From: Neodiprion pinetum
Lineage: Eukaryota; Arthropoda; Insecta; Hymenoptera; Diprionidae
NCBI RefSeq assembly: GCF_021155775.2
Contig: NC_060236.1
Coordinates: 27,790,238 to 27,854,237, forward strand
DNA: 64,000 bases
Direction of reading: 5' to 3'
The notes under the pieces are model-generated. The model saw only the letters and a program-made list of their open reading frames with translations, searched no databases and was not told where the DNA came from. A program made the position numbers and the translations under genes. This document shows positions 22,417-35,700 of this stretch, piece by piece. Positions within the stretch are counted from its first letter, which is position 1. Each line of letters starts with the position of its first letter.

Positions 22417-25400
22417 TTTATTTCACGCCAATAGCGACACAAAGTAAGTAGTTACGAAACACGTAGTAAAAGAAATTATTAAAATATTTAAAAAAGAACA
22501 CAACTTCGTTCACCGCCTTCGCAGCAGCAGTTTGACAGCTGACGTAATCAACGAAATCCAAACAAGTCGCAACAGGTTAATCGTTCGACAGTGAGGTTAG
22601 CTCAAATTCGAGCAGTGTTACCAGCTATTGGACTATCCAGGCCTGGTACAATCAGTTCGATTTCATTTTGTGCGGTAACAAAGATTCGGGGTGCGTTACG
22701 AAATTAACTTCCAGTGCCAATCTTTCATCTCTTTTACGCATTCAAATTCATAACTAGTTCTGCCTCTGCCATACAGAGCGCTGCCAGGAAATTCCGGAAC
22801 GCAACCCCCGGTATCAAAACTAAAACGGCCACGATGTATAGAAAGTGTCAAGAGGGGTAAAACATTGTGGGGGGGAAAAATGTTCATTCAGTCTCGGAAC
22901 CGCAGGGTATCAAGTTCATGTGAACAGAGCACAGTGAAGCTTGAAAAAACATATATACCTAAATCTTTCACATCATACTTTCGTTGGAAAGAATATGTAT
23001 GACATCGACCCGTAAATGGCGTAAGAAAATTATTAAACATATCTTCAAAGTGTGCATATATCACATAAGATTCTTAAGCAAAAATTTGTGGCTATTGTGA
23101 AGTGAAATTTCAAAGTTTTATCACACCTGTGAATAAAAACAAATTTGAAACGTGTGTAAAAAATTCAATTTATTCACTGGCAATACTTGAAATTTCAAAT
23201 TACAATACCATTGTATTTTACTCAATAACACATGCACACAGTAGAAAAAAAAAATTCGGAATATTCCCCATCTTTCAAGTCAAACATCATTAGTGTGGAT
23301 AGAGAGAAGGAAAAAGAAAGAACAAAGCAAAAATAGGTTTGGTGGCATGACGGCCGGCGATCCTCTTCTTCGTAATGTCTCTTCAGGTGCAGCGCTATTG
23401 GATTGACGCTGTTGGATAATCAAATATACATATATGGTCTAAATGAATCGCACACTGCATTTCCTTGCCTACTCGGAAAACTCTAGCTATTTCTACCTGT
23501 TCACCTATATTTAGCCTACATTTTCCTGTTCTCACCAACACAATCATTCATCCACATTCATACCGTGGTTTGATGACTTACTTTGTTGTTGTATCTGTAG
23601 CGGTTAAACAGGTTAGTTTCACATCCTATATTGATTACCGAATACATCCTACAAGTTTTGACTTCAAGAAAAATTTCAAACAATGATTTTAAAGTGTAAA
23701 GTAATAGAGAATTTAGTGATCAAGTAATCGAGTTATTTGGTGAACTACGGAATTAAATTTGTGATAAGCAAACTGTGTTCATAGAAAATAATGATATACA
23801 GACACGTACGGACTTCAGTTTAAGAGTAAGATCTTAGCATTTACTATTTAGAAGAAAGTTTTACTTTGCACCAAAGTATAGCAACTAATGAAGCTGAATT
23901 TAACAGCCAATGCTTGCACTCAAAATTAGTTGACGTCTTTGAAACTAGAAAAATTCAGTAAAATTCTATGACTAACTATGAGTCATAAAATTTAAAAAAA
24001 TTTTAATCTTTGGATATTTTACTCAATGCTGTAATAACAACGATTTGACTGTAGGCTAAAATATGCAGACATGAATATCGTTTCAATGTTGCCACCATGC
24101 CACACAAGCGACAGTAAGAGAGAAAAAGACAGATAAAAGTGTCACGCTCACTCTGCCAGTGTTGAAATATTAAGTCAACTGGCAAAGTGTCGAGGAATGA
24201 ACGACATGCGAGGCTTACCCATCGCCCACCACCTTAGAATGTCATTTCAGTCGACCAGGTCATCCTCACAACAGAGAACCACAGCTTATCCATGCCGCTT
24301 CATGTCTCACTATGCTGCTACCAACTGACTTGAAATGCTTAAATCTTCTCCGAGTTCACTATCACTATCTCAATGTATATACTCTGAAACAAAAAGAAAG
24401 TTGATAATTATATTTGCGTTGCAATTTACAAATTACTCACTGATGAATTAATTATTTACATTAAAAAAAAAAGTTTCACACAAAGCATGAATAATTCCAT
24501 ACTTAAGTAACCTTATTATACCAAAATCAAAACTGCTTGCATCTCATGCAGTAATGTATACATACATCAGCGGACAAAATGGAATGGTCGTGAATTTGGA
24601 ATAATCGTGTAAAATACAATAATACTACAAAGCATCGGTGAAAATACTGCGATTGTCAGAAACAGGCAGCATCATTACGACAATGTACATAGTTTTCTTT
24701 TAGTAAGACTGACATGAATACCTGATCGTCTTACGAAGTCTTCCCGGCCGCAAGCAAAAACAAAACACTGTTCGTGATGTGAAGATATGAAAAAGACGAG
24801 TATCATATTTTAGCAGATGTTGTACGTCGAATAATTAAGCACAAAACATATTCATGGGTAACTTCCAAGACGACTGGTTAGAAGAATTTTCGAAAAATCA
24901 CCGAATCGAAATCTGTGCATTTACAACCGGACAACTCGAACGTGTGCAAGCCAGTGGTGCAAGCCGGTTGACATTTGTCTGGCAATAATGCAAGATGGCC
25001 GCATATTTAAATGCAAAACCGTTTCTTTAGGTCAATTAATCATAACAATAAATCACTTTTATCGTAAAATACGAAATCCTTGTATTCATATTTCTTAGAT
25101 TCCAGATATTATATTCCGGCGGTTAAAAAAACTCCTTGCGTAAGAAAATTGAACCTGTGTAAAATTTAACACCACCGTTCATTCTGCAGTTCTGCAGAAA
25201 ACAGGTACGCAAAATTCTGATTTTTGTTTCTACACAGTAGCATATGAGATGTAGTCGTAAAATACCGATATTTATGCCTCGACAACAAAGAGTTTTTTTT
25301 CACAACATCTGTGGATACAAGGCAAGATAACAGAACATGACAATTTGACAAAACGCGGACGAGTTGCATTTCGATTACCGATCTCTGAGGCGGCTACCTT

Positions 25401-25574
25401 CACTGGATATTACTGAAATCGTTGCTATGGTAACGCAATGCCACGAACAGTGCTGCCATATTGGGTAGCGTAGCACTAAGTTGAACTTCATTTCACTTTG
25501 CGAATTGTGTAACGAGTTAAACGAGTACTCTTGACGTACAAGAAGTTTGCTTTTCTTTAAAGATTCTAGTCAAA
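22417..25574. other. Spacer between divergent Ku70 and NDUFV3, no gene seen
   Basis: The part next to 22417 is the likely Ku70 promoter. The rest is AT-rich with scattered short frames that lack splice or codon support. A palindromic X-box-like site lies at 25421-25434. Confidence 0.5.
25421..25434. promoter_or_regulatory. X-box-like motif (RFX site)
   Basis: GTTGCTATGGTAAC is a near-perfect palindrome matching the RFX-factor X-box. It lies 141 bases upstream of the NDUFV3 start codon. Function is inferred from the motif alone. Confidence 0.5.
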
Positions 25575-26571
25575 ATGATGCGGATTTTCGGAAAATCTAC
25601 AATTCAGGTAGACACATACTAAAGTCATACAACTTATCATTATCGTAGCCATTTTGCTAATAGAATTATTATGTCAATTGTGACTGCGTACGTATTTCTA
25701 ACCTCAAATACTATTTCCAAAAATACAACGGCAATATGTTGTAAGAGAATTTGGAAAAGATCTCAAACCCAAAGTTTTAACATTTTTCGAAACTCTTGAC
25801 GATGCTTCAAAAATTATGCTTGTATGTGAAGTCTGCGACACTTGATTTCAAACTAGAAACAATGAACCTTCTTGGTCAAAAATTGCGAAAATTAAATAGT
25901 GCGCTTTTTTCAACTATCATAGCATCTGCCTCGGTCAAATATCGTTGGTAAAGTTCAGCCTCTAAATCAGAGGCTTCAAAGCTGCATCTCATTACATTGT
26001 TTTTTTCCTTCTATAGAAAGTTCAGCGAACAATTCTGACTCGACCCTACAGTCCGCAGACTGGGTCTCGGAGCAGTAGCAATCCATCCGCATCCGCGGCT
26101 AATGTACCTGGTCTTAGCAAAAACTGCGTAGATATTCCAAATAATCGTAAGTTCACTAGATTCAATACTTCGGATATTATCATCTTTATATCCAGTGAAA
26201 AAATAATTAGTGACTATAATAATGATGATAATAGTTGAAAGATCAAGTATTTGTTTGAATCTTGATTAAATATCTAACTTATAGCTTCACGGAAAATGAA
26301 AAATCTATATTTGGGCTGAATTATTGCAAACAAGTGATTCTATAAATCGAATCGTCACAAGTTACTAAACAAAAACTAGAAATAATGTATCTGTAGCAAC
26401 AAGTTCAAATTTCATTTCTCTGCTGCAGCGGTTGGACCAAATGCTTCAAAAAATGGTGAATACAAAAATCCTGAGTACTTCTGTTACAATGTGACCAGTT
26501 TTGCGGAGGCAGAAGTTGAAATGGCCAAATTTCGACTACCAGCTCCATCGAATAAGAAGAAGTCTAAGTAA
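25575..26571 (+). CDS. NDUFV3: NDUFV3, complex I flavoprotein-3 subunit (101 aa)
   Basis: Exons 25575-25607, 26017-26146 and 26429-26571 join in frame. The first two codons are both ATG, and the basic Ser/Arg-rich N-terminus looks like a mitochondrial presequence. The diagnostic C-terminal block is EYKNPEYFCYNVTSFAEAEV followed by MAKFRLPAPS, the conserved NDUFV3 domain that contacts the N-module of complex I. The middle (SRSSSNPSASAANVPG) is low-complexity, as usual for the family. Role: accessory subunit of the peripheral arm of NADH:ubiquinone oxidoreductase in the mitochondrial matrix. The call rests on the C-terminal motif. Confidence 0.88.
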
Positions 26572-28172
26572 TGTCATTTGATGTCTAGCTCTTATCATAA
26601 GATACCAGTTTGTTGCATGGTAACTAAACCAGCTATGATGTTTGATGATACATGATTTACTAGGTAGCAAAGTTAGTAAATAATTTCTAATTTAACTGTA
26701 CAAAAGGTGGATCGATGTTTACTATTCACAGATTAATAAATTTAAATTGTAAATATGAAACTATCCTTTGTCTTTTTCCCGTTATCGCAAAAAAGAATTC
26801 TGTTCTTCTAATCTATAGAACATACATATCATCTTGACCGTAAAATATTCTACAATACTATTACCATGACAATTAAGTCGGCTGAATTTTGTATATCCAT
26901 CATTCGTTTTGTCGATCATTACATGAGGATTATGAGTACAGATTCAGTTTTAGATCGATTCAAAAAAATTGCTTTTATATTTTTCTAGCACATGCCTATA
27001 ACTGCATATTTCAGCCTTAATCCAAAATCACTACAATTCCCACTAAACTACCATAACTTATACAATTAATAAATATTTTATACGTTTTTATCCCTCTCTT
27101 CCTTGCCGTCAAAACATAATAAACAGTGCAAGTTGCTGTGGTGTAAGCTGTACATGCGTAATATCACCATGTATCAGTGTCCTGTACTTTCAACTGTTTA
27201 TAGTTCCATTCCTTTATTTTACCACGTTTTTTTTTCAATTTAATCACTTCTACGTTACTTTGTTTCGTCTTCACTAACAGTTTATTCTATGACAAAAATG
27301 TGTTAATAGTATTTAGTAATCAACGATTTATTCATTCGGCGATCAGGGCTCGGATGAATAACATTTCCTAACAACGGGATAAAACACGTCCGTGGTTGAA
27401 TGGCTCGAAACACACTCGAATCTATAGAGATAATGACAGATAGAGTGGGCAAGTGAATAGAACGATAGCGAGTGAAAAATGATTTACCCCCATCTATCCT
27501 TACTGCTGCTATTTTTGACGTGCACGAAAAGCAATGAGATTACATTTCAGTCAATATTCATCTACATCTAGCCTTGTTTTTTGCATTTGTAAATTCATGT
27601 TCAAACAAGGATAGATTGAATAGCTCGATTTTCCCTTTCTTTCTATACGTACGACCTTCCCACTTATAACCTCTGCATCTCACCGTCTCCGTTGACCGAA
27701 GAATCCATCTATGCTGGAATCGCAGTTGAATAAACAATTTCGAATCAACAGCGTTTTCCCGCCATATTGAATATTAATAACGAAAGAAAGGCTGTGATTG
27801 GACGGCGTGAAGTTTACCTAATCAATCTATTTATAGAATCTCATTCCAATGCCTGTTCGTGGCTTACTCGTACCGACGGACCGAAGGAAATAGAAATTTG
27901 CGTCAGTAACATGCGAGTGCCCGCGGAGCGTACAAGTTACATATCACGTAAGAATATCTGCGTCGACAGTACCAGCAGCGATAAATACACGTCCGAAACA
28001 AACGAACGAAGCGCGCTCGCCGTGAAGATTGCAGCGAAGATAATTCTCTTCGACGTAACTGGCGTATCTTTTCACCGCTAATTGATTCAATCCTTAGACA
28101 TTTTTGATCAGCGTCGTTGCCGCCTCCCGCGTATGTACTTACGAAGGGTGAAAGACAAGACATAACGAGAAA

Positions 28173-28364
28173 TTAAGCATCCAAGATCCACGCCGCACGA
28201 GAAATCGTCTCGGTCACAAACGCGATGTCTTCATCCGTGCAACGGTGTTCCGCATTTTTGAACAATACGTTGAGAAAAAGTCTACAGCATTCCATAGGCA
28301 ACAACTCCACTTCAGCTTCTCTAAACATCCGTAGCCGTATAAATGACGTGACTAAACATCTCAT
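28173..28364 (-). other. Orphan open frame in a GC-richer island
   Basis: The 63-codon frame has an ordinary amino-acid mix (for example CTDEDIAFVTETISRAAWIL near its end) unlike the AT-biased surroundings. A possible 3' splice site (GATGTTTAG) lies inside it at about 28324, so it could be a terminal exon. No upstream exons were found on the minus strand and I do not recognise it. Confidence 0.2.
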
Positions 28365-31079
28365 TCAACAATCCAGGTGAGCAATATCGGATGCTGTATA
28401 ATTCGTACACTTCTCGCACAACAGGTTATAACTCTTTCCGTCTCTTGATCGACTCGATATTTATCTCTCCTTTTAACGCTACCCATTGTCATACGCATTC
28501 CTATCTCTATCGACTGTACGTGTTTTTTTTTTCCGGTATGTTAATCTCACGTCCGTCACGTACAATATCACCTTAGCTTATGCACACCGCCTTACTTACC
28601 TGCTTACCGATATTAAGAAACCTGCAAAAATTACGGCACAGCAACAATAGCGTACATTTTTCGCTCCTTACTCTCCTCGTTTTTCTTTTCCCACAATTTG
28701 ACGTGACATTTTTGTGCGGTAATTCATAATGATACGAATATTCGCGTACGAACAATTGGTTATTATAAACGCAAAAAATAACCTACTCTACCAATTCGAA
28801 ACAAAACACTGGCATGTATAATTTTTTCCACTAATGTCGCAACGCTGCTTAGGGATTAACTTAATACCACTCGAATACGCAGATTGTTGACTCGTTTTGC
28901 ATGTTATGCGGATGTGAGCAAAGGTCCTTGAATATTACGCGTGGCACGTGTACAAACACCGGTACTCCGAAATCTCAAACGTGTCGAGAAATCTGCTATC
29001 CAACGGAAATTATTGTCTCTTGTAACGTAAACGCTGCAGATACTTTGTGACCTGTTGCTATGTACAGTATTTACCGACTGTTTATTTAGCTATTATTTTT
29101 ATTTAATCACGCAACAGTCTCAATTGAATATCATCACACTTTTCTTCAATTTATATTAAATAATAACCGCAGTGAGATTAAATTTACTTTAAATTTAGTC
29201 ATCGTATATCCGTTTTCTTTGTGTACATATTTCTTAAAGATCAAATCATAGTCTATGCCATGAATTATTAAAAATTTTTGGAATTTCGCCAATTCCCAGT
29301 TAGTTTCAAACTTAAAAAATTACCTAATGAATATCAAATGACTGTAGAGTCCTCCAAATATCGAAAAAATAACTATATTATTCTTTGTAATCGCCGTGTT
29401 TATAAGCTAAATATTTATTCTTAAGGATTAAGACAATACAATTTCAGTTGCGAATTGAAATACTTTTGGCAATTTTAACTATCAAAAATTATTTTTAATC
29501 TCTATCTCCCATCACTCCATCTATTATTCTCAAGAGCAAAAATATTTAGTCACCCGAATGATAATTCCATTTCTTAGACATTACATTTGGAAGATCATCC
29601 TTCAATATTTATTTCTCAAGCCCCAAGGCATATCTTTCCGTTTTTATCAACTGTTGTACGTGAAGCCACGAACATGGATCGACTCTATCATAATTTTCTT
29701 GATCTTTGTACGTGTACAATCAATTGCAATTAATTTATTCTCTATAATTTTATTGCAATAGTAAATTTTTTTGCCTAAAATCAGACCTTTAGTTCTGTTT
29801 TTATCATTCATTTATTTCCATAGAAATGTTTTAGATGATTGATACAGACATTAAGGTTTGAAAGGTACAAGAATTGACGTTGAAATGCTTCTCTAATGAT
29901 TAAAGGAAACCTGTGGTTTAAAAATGCCGAACATGCTGTATTTTATACAGAAAACAGGAGTAATTATTACTATAACTCCGTGCAATCGGATACTCAGGTA
30001 TTATTTTATCCACCGAATTTATACAGAAGCAGAAATGGAGAATATTAAATGTACCTGGTAAGAGACAAAACTGTCAGATAAGATTTGATATCGGTGCTCT
30101 TCTCTTACGATTAAAGAAGAGCAGTAAAATCATTCCAAACTAATCTACCGTATTATTTTTTTTTCGTCACCAAAAGTCGCACGCAGGCTATGTCAATACC
30201 CTCTCTTGATTGAACGTGTAAAAATAATATTTAATCAAAAGCTAATAAAAGAAAAGAGAAAAAGAGCTTAAATTATTATTTATCACTACTTAAGCTGCAC
30301 GCCTGCGTTCGTTGACATACAGTATCGAACGAAATATTTTGTGTTATCAGTATGATGTAATAAAACTACTGATTGTCTGTATCAGCTGAATTGTTCTGCT
30401 GCTGTTTAAGGATACATCATTTGACGAACAATCGTCTTTACGCATCGAGTTACTACTTGATTGTAGAAAACAATAATCATTGCATACCTGTTCATTCTTA
30501 CCTTCTTTACGTTTACCATTTCTTTCTTTCGTTCAGCATTACCAATGCTTATTCACCTGATAACTTTAGTTTCGCAATCTTTTATGCAAATCATATAATA
30601 TGTATGAATATCTATAACGAGACTCAATCGTTAAAATATGTATAAATTTGGGTATACTATGTATATATGACTACAGTAATTCAAACAGATATACTGAATA
30701 AATTACAAGTCTTTCCACCAGATGGTATTTGTGCGAGCTGGTTTTCTATACTTTTTACGATACGGTCTTACTTTAGATATACATAGAAAAAAGATGATGA
30801 CGTACTTTTGTATATTTGACCTTTCAATTTGCTAATTTGACCAAGAGAGCAAATTTGTAAAGTTATAGAATTAGACACTATCAATAATAAAAATTGATAA
30901 AATTGAATTGAAATTTTAACTCGTAATACAGGATTAACAAATTTCTCTATTTGTTCGATATTGAAGTCTAACCCGTTGGTCACACATTATTGTGCTAACT
31001 TAACTTTTATAACGAGATAATATCCTATCGTTTTTAGTTCGCTGATTACAAATCTGCAATCAAATTTTACAAAATTCAA

Positions 31080-31500
31080 GATAGTGGATCCAATATAGTG
31101 GGTTGAAAATTGAAAATTTGGTTGAATATGGTAAAAAAAACTCTATGCAGCAGTTTTCAGGGTCACTGATTGAATTCGCCATACTGAATTTTCAAGATCT
31201 AATATCAGATTCGTAATTAGCCACCTCAAAAACCCACGAACAGAGTTTTTTCTCCGGATTCAATCGAATTTAACGTGTTTGTCCACCATCTTGAATTTTT
31301 AAAATCTGATTTCAGATTCGTAATCAGTGATCCTGACTACGATCAATTTATTTCTAACAATAATAATTTACATTATATTACCATAATTACTCTCCAGTAT
31401 TGAAAACTTATTAGTATACTATCAAAAATAGCAAAAAACTGCAATGAAATATGTTGAAAAGTTGTCTAAATATACAAAAAATGGATATAAAATAGGTGGT
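31080..31500 (+). repeat. Dispersed repeat, copy B
   Basis: Matches copy A at 15530-15870 in the same orientation. It also contains an internal imperfect tandem of about 110 bases marked by CAGATTCGTAAT, seen near 31206 and again near 31313. Confidence 0.7.
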
Positions 31501-31645
31501 ACGAATACTTACCATTATGACTCAAAGGGTTAAATAAATGCGCATACGTGTGCTGACACCATAATTATTAAATTGTAAAACTTTTATCCGACTAGAACCA
31601 AATAATTTTCACTTACGTAAGTTGAAATTAACAAGCTTATCAAAC

Positions 31646-31926
31646 TTATATTCTCGTTGTCATGATCATTTCGAGGAAATCATCTTGTGTTAAATTTGGA
31701 TCGCATTGTATCTCCGTCTGAGTTCCTCTGTGAGTAACGTATTTCACTGCTACTGTCAACGATTTACTGATGTCAGGATCAAATGTCGCTGTATCATCCT
31801 GATCAATGGGTCATCGAATAAGGTGAATTACACACACGCCTACAATTTTTCTCAATAATATCGCACCTCTGACTTTTCAGCCACTTTTTCGTCATCCTCT
31901 ATTTTTTCTCTCGACGATTCATTCAT
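31646..31926 (-). CDS. Small two-exon gene of unknown function (70 aa)
   Basis: Exon 1 is 31926-31867 and exon 2 is 31798-31646, joined in phase 0 across a 68-nt intron (GTGCGA donor, TTGATCAG acceptor). The first 20 residues are acidic (MNESSREKIEDDEKVAEKSE). The rest is a compact mixed sequence with KSLTVAVKYVTHRGTQTEI and ends EMIMTTRI. No signal peptide or membrane segment is seen. Codon choice looks coding and the island stands out from its AT-rich flanks. It is divergent from the farnesyl pyrophosphate synthase gene and probably shares its promoter region. I cannot assign a family. Confidence 0.55.
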
Positions 31927-32779
31927 CGACGTAACCTTGTTATATTTTCCTTAAAAAAGCCAACTTATCTTTAACGAAGAAATAACCTCAAGTATTAGTT
32001 TACATTGTTATCCAACATTCCATTCATATGTTTCAACGCATACTGTAATCGGGCAAAATTTATTGTCGTTCAACTCTTTCCACTATATATACATGTATAC
32101 TTTTACAGTGGTTAGTGATATTGATATTATGATGCATTGGCTCAGGCTAATTGTAAAAATAGACTATGTTGAAATCGGTAAAGTTAATGCAACAAAACGT
32201 AAAATGAAGATCTCTGTTTTGTAAATACGGCGTTACGACAAATTTAGATTTGCGATGTAACGATTCTTCTGAAACATACTGTGTTACAATATTATCATAA
32301 CAAACTTCATTCAGGTAAGAATAGGAACTTTACGTCTTTGTGTCATTCACAAGGACCCCGAATTAACCTGCGCATTCTTACGGTGAACAAAACATTTTCA
32401 ATACCAAGGATAAAGTCTGCGTTTACTACAGAAAAACATGCAGCATTACGTATTGAGAAATGTAGATATCACCCTGCCGACCTACTGACTTCGTCGAAAT
32501 TACCCTACTGTCTATAATTAAAACGTTAGCCACGGTGGAGTTTATCCAACCATATCAGTTCCAAATATCGTTTGTTACGCTTATAACTTGTCTTCACCTA
32601 GTAGTGGTAGACAGTCTTTTGAAGAGCCTTGTTCGAAGAATACTTTTCTTGCTGTAAAATGAGCGAGTGAGAAGCGCAACAGGATTTTTCGTTTCGAGCT
32701 TTTTAAATTTCCGAATATAATTTGATAAATATTTCACTGCTCTCTGCGTATGTCATTATTTTATTTATTTATTTTTTAG
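31927..32779. other. Divergent promoter region; FPPS 5' exon unresolved
   Basis: This must hold the promoter of the small minus-strand gene and the first FPPS exon(s). A strong donor (CAG/GTAAGA) at 32315 has no in-frame ATG before it and may end a 5' UTR exon. A 17-nt coding candidate (32204-32220) fits the required phase but its donor is poor. Confidence 0.4.
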
Positions 32780-35700
32780 AGCTGCAAGTTCGCACTCGGT
32801 TAATACCGTCACTCAAGCCAGAAGTAGAACTGTCACCAGCAGGGATGAGAGTCGTGAAATGATGGCTGTGTGGCCGGACGTGGTGAGGGATTTAACGGAT
32901 GCTGGACGTCACCTCGACGTTCCTCACGCCACTAAATGGATGGCGAAGGTAAATTTAACGAAACTCGTAACAGCAAAGAAATAAATTTTAAACAAATGTT
33001 GACCAGTTTTATTTTAATTTTGTCATTAATTGAAAAAGTAAGTCCCATAATTTGTACTAATTCCAGGTCACTGTTATTTTCTCAGCAGTACAATGTCACG
33101 GAAATTCTTGAAAATTTTTACTTTCTCATTAATTTCACCGAAGCAAGTTCATCTTATCCCCTACTCTCAAGGTTCTGCAGTACAACGTTCCTAGTGGAAA
33201 GAAAAATAGAGGACTGGCCGTTGTCTACGCGTTCAAAAAGCTTGCGACCCATGATCAGCTCACTGAAGAGAACGTCAGACTGGCAAGAATTTTGGGCTGG
33301 TGCGTCGAGTTGGTATGTCGTGCACTCATTCGTATATTGGCTATCTTCTAAGGTAAATCCGGCAGCTCAAACACAGTGGTGAGCTAAGACAAAAAGTAAC
33401 AGCTCAACACCAGCACTATTATTTATGTGGTTCATGACTCACAATTTTGGCTATGCATGAATAACTGGCGTGGCTTATATATAATTACACATAATTCCCA
33501 GAGTTCTTAGCAATGGCGCAGTCATTGTATTAGTTTGTTTTATTTGACTTATTACACTGGTACAACATGCGAATTTCACGTGCATGATAGCATGTTAGTA
33601 ATTACCTCATGGAAGATAATCGTAATACAAGGTAGCAGGTTCGGTGCGTTATTTCTAATATTTCTCTTGGTTCTTAAGACTTTAAAAACGAAGGGTAGAG
33701 TTGCAAAAGTTACACGTTCAATTTCTTTCAACGTTGTCATATATTTAAGACTATTAAATATTTATTACCATTAGCTAAAAATGTTGGAATCATTAGTCAG
33801 CAAGTATTTTTGAAATCTACTCTTCAATTTGTGATTACAAATAAACCGAATCGCATTTAAAAACTCAATAAATATATAACGTGTGTATTACTAATATTTG
33901 CTTGATTTGGGAAGCGAGAAATTAGTCATATTTACTCGATATGCTTCTGCTTCACATGTGATTGCATGCTTTTAATTTAACACAAATAATCTTGTAACGT
34001 TGGATGGCAGTTTTACGTCTTGTTGAAAAAAAAAAAATAAATAAAAAACAAAAAGAAATTAACAAACAAATATTTTACATCTGTAAGTTGCAGAGGTGGA
34101 AATATTTTACGTGAGAATTCAACAGTTATTTGATCCGTTGGGGCAGTCTCAATTTATGTCAACGGATTTCATGCGTATACATTGATTTTACCAGCGTATA
34201 CAATTTTTCAAAGGAGACTGAATACACGTATCGTCGACTGTTTTCTACCAGGGCAAGTGACGGCACTGTCTCTCACACAATGTCACCAATCATTTTTATT
34301 TTTATTTTTTTTAAACTTACATTGTCGTTCAAATGAGAGATGCTAGCGGTGCCAATGTAATTCTGCATAAAATACTATATACTGTATTGTTCCGAATATA
34401 AATGATGGTTTTATTGTTGTTAACATGACCCCTAAAAATCGTCATCAACTTATACGCTGGGTTGACTTGTATTCGGAATTTTCAGAAAATTTACCTTACA
34501 AACTGAAATTCTTTTTTATGAATAGTTCAATCATTAAATTAGACCAATGGAATTCACGCTTCGATATTTTTATCTACCTACGTCCCATTGATAAATATAA
34601 CTCTTGAAAAAAAAATTCAATTCACAAATTAATATGCAAATATACTGTTGCGATATCTTTTTTTTTTTTCTTTTTTTTTCTTTATTAGTTTACTTATGTT
34701 CAGTACCTAAAAAACAGTCCTGAAATATGCAGTCCGAAAACTAGGAGTTGACTAATATTGGGAACAATACGATATTGATGGGGCTTTCCACGTGAACTCA
34801 GTAAATTCAGTTGATCATGACATTTTTTGATTTCATCAAGGATTTTTCCTATGCGACGTGCGGTGTGCGAAAACCTCTCCCAAAAGTTTTCAAATTATTT
34901 GAATCGCTTGTCTTTAATCTATCAATTTTTAAACCCATCTCAACAACATCTGTTTTTTTTTTTTTTAAATAAGCAATCGAGAATCGTAGATGCGTTAGGT
35001 TTTATAATAGATTTCGAACAGGTACGCAAATAAAAAAAGACCTTCAAAGAAGCAGCAAAAATTATTTTAAAAAATATCAAAATCGTTCTTCCACTCTGAA
35101 TCTTGGGTGTAAATGTTTTGTTGCGAAAATGGAATGTTTTTTTCTTCTTGTCTAAAACAAACCGATTTGGGTGTTTTTCAGATAGATTTAAAAATTCATA
35201 GGATAAATACGAGTGATTGAAAAAATTTGAAAAGATTTTCAGGGGTTGTACTAACAAAGGAAAAATTCTTGATGAAATCGAAAAATGTTACAATCAACCG
35301 TTAACTACGAGTTTACATGGAAAGCCCTTTAAATATTAAACCTGATCCGTATATTATTGGGAAAGGCTTTGCAGTGTGTGATTGTTCTATTTGCAAGTCC
35401 AAGAAATATCGATTTTCTCTTCATCGGCTTATCAATTATTTGGGTTCAGCTATCTTTGTTTATTGGAGCCAATCATGAATCACTATGTCATATGGTGTGT
35501 CATATATGTTGCTATTAGTTTTTTTTTCTTCACCGTGTCCTTACGAGTATTTTTATTCGTTCTTTCATTATAGTAATTATGATGATGTTATCGCTAAAGC
35601 TAAGAATCCACTACGTAGAGTTTATTTATACTTTACAATGTGTAGAGAATGTTATTTCATATTGTCACCGATGATAAGGCATCGATTACACTCTTACTTC

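Larger units (their letters stand above)
26572..31645. other. Gene desert of about 5 kb with one GC-richer island
   Basis: I see no gene model. A CpG-richer island at about 27900-28370 carries open frames on both strands, including a minus-strand frame at 28364-28173 (63 aa) without recognisable relatives. A dispersed repeat occupies about 31080-31500. The rest is AT-rich with no supported structure. Confidence 0.45.

Noticed and set aside
27767..28081. 104-codon plus-strand frame in the GC-rich island
   Set aside because: It begins at a TTG, overlaps an equally long opposite-strand frame and shows no recognisable motif.
32281..32517. Frame that could be the FPPS leader
   Set aside because: It starts with GTG, and in the phase needed by the next exon a TAA stands upstream with no ATG after it.
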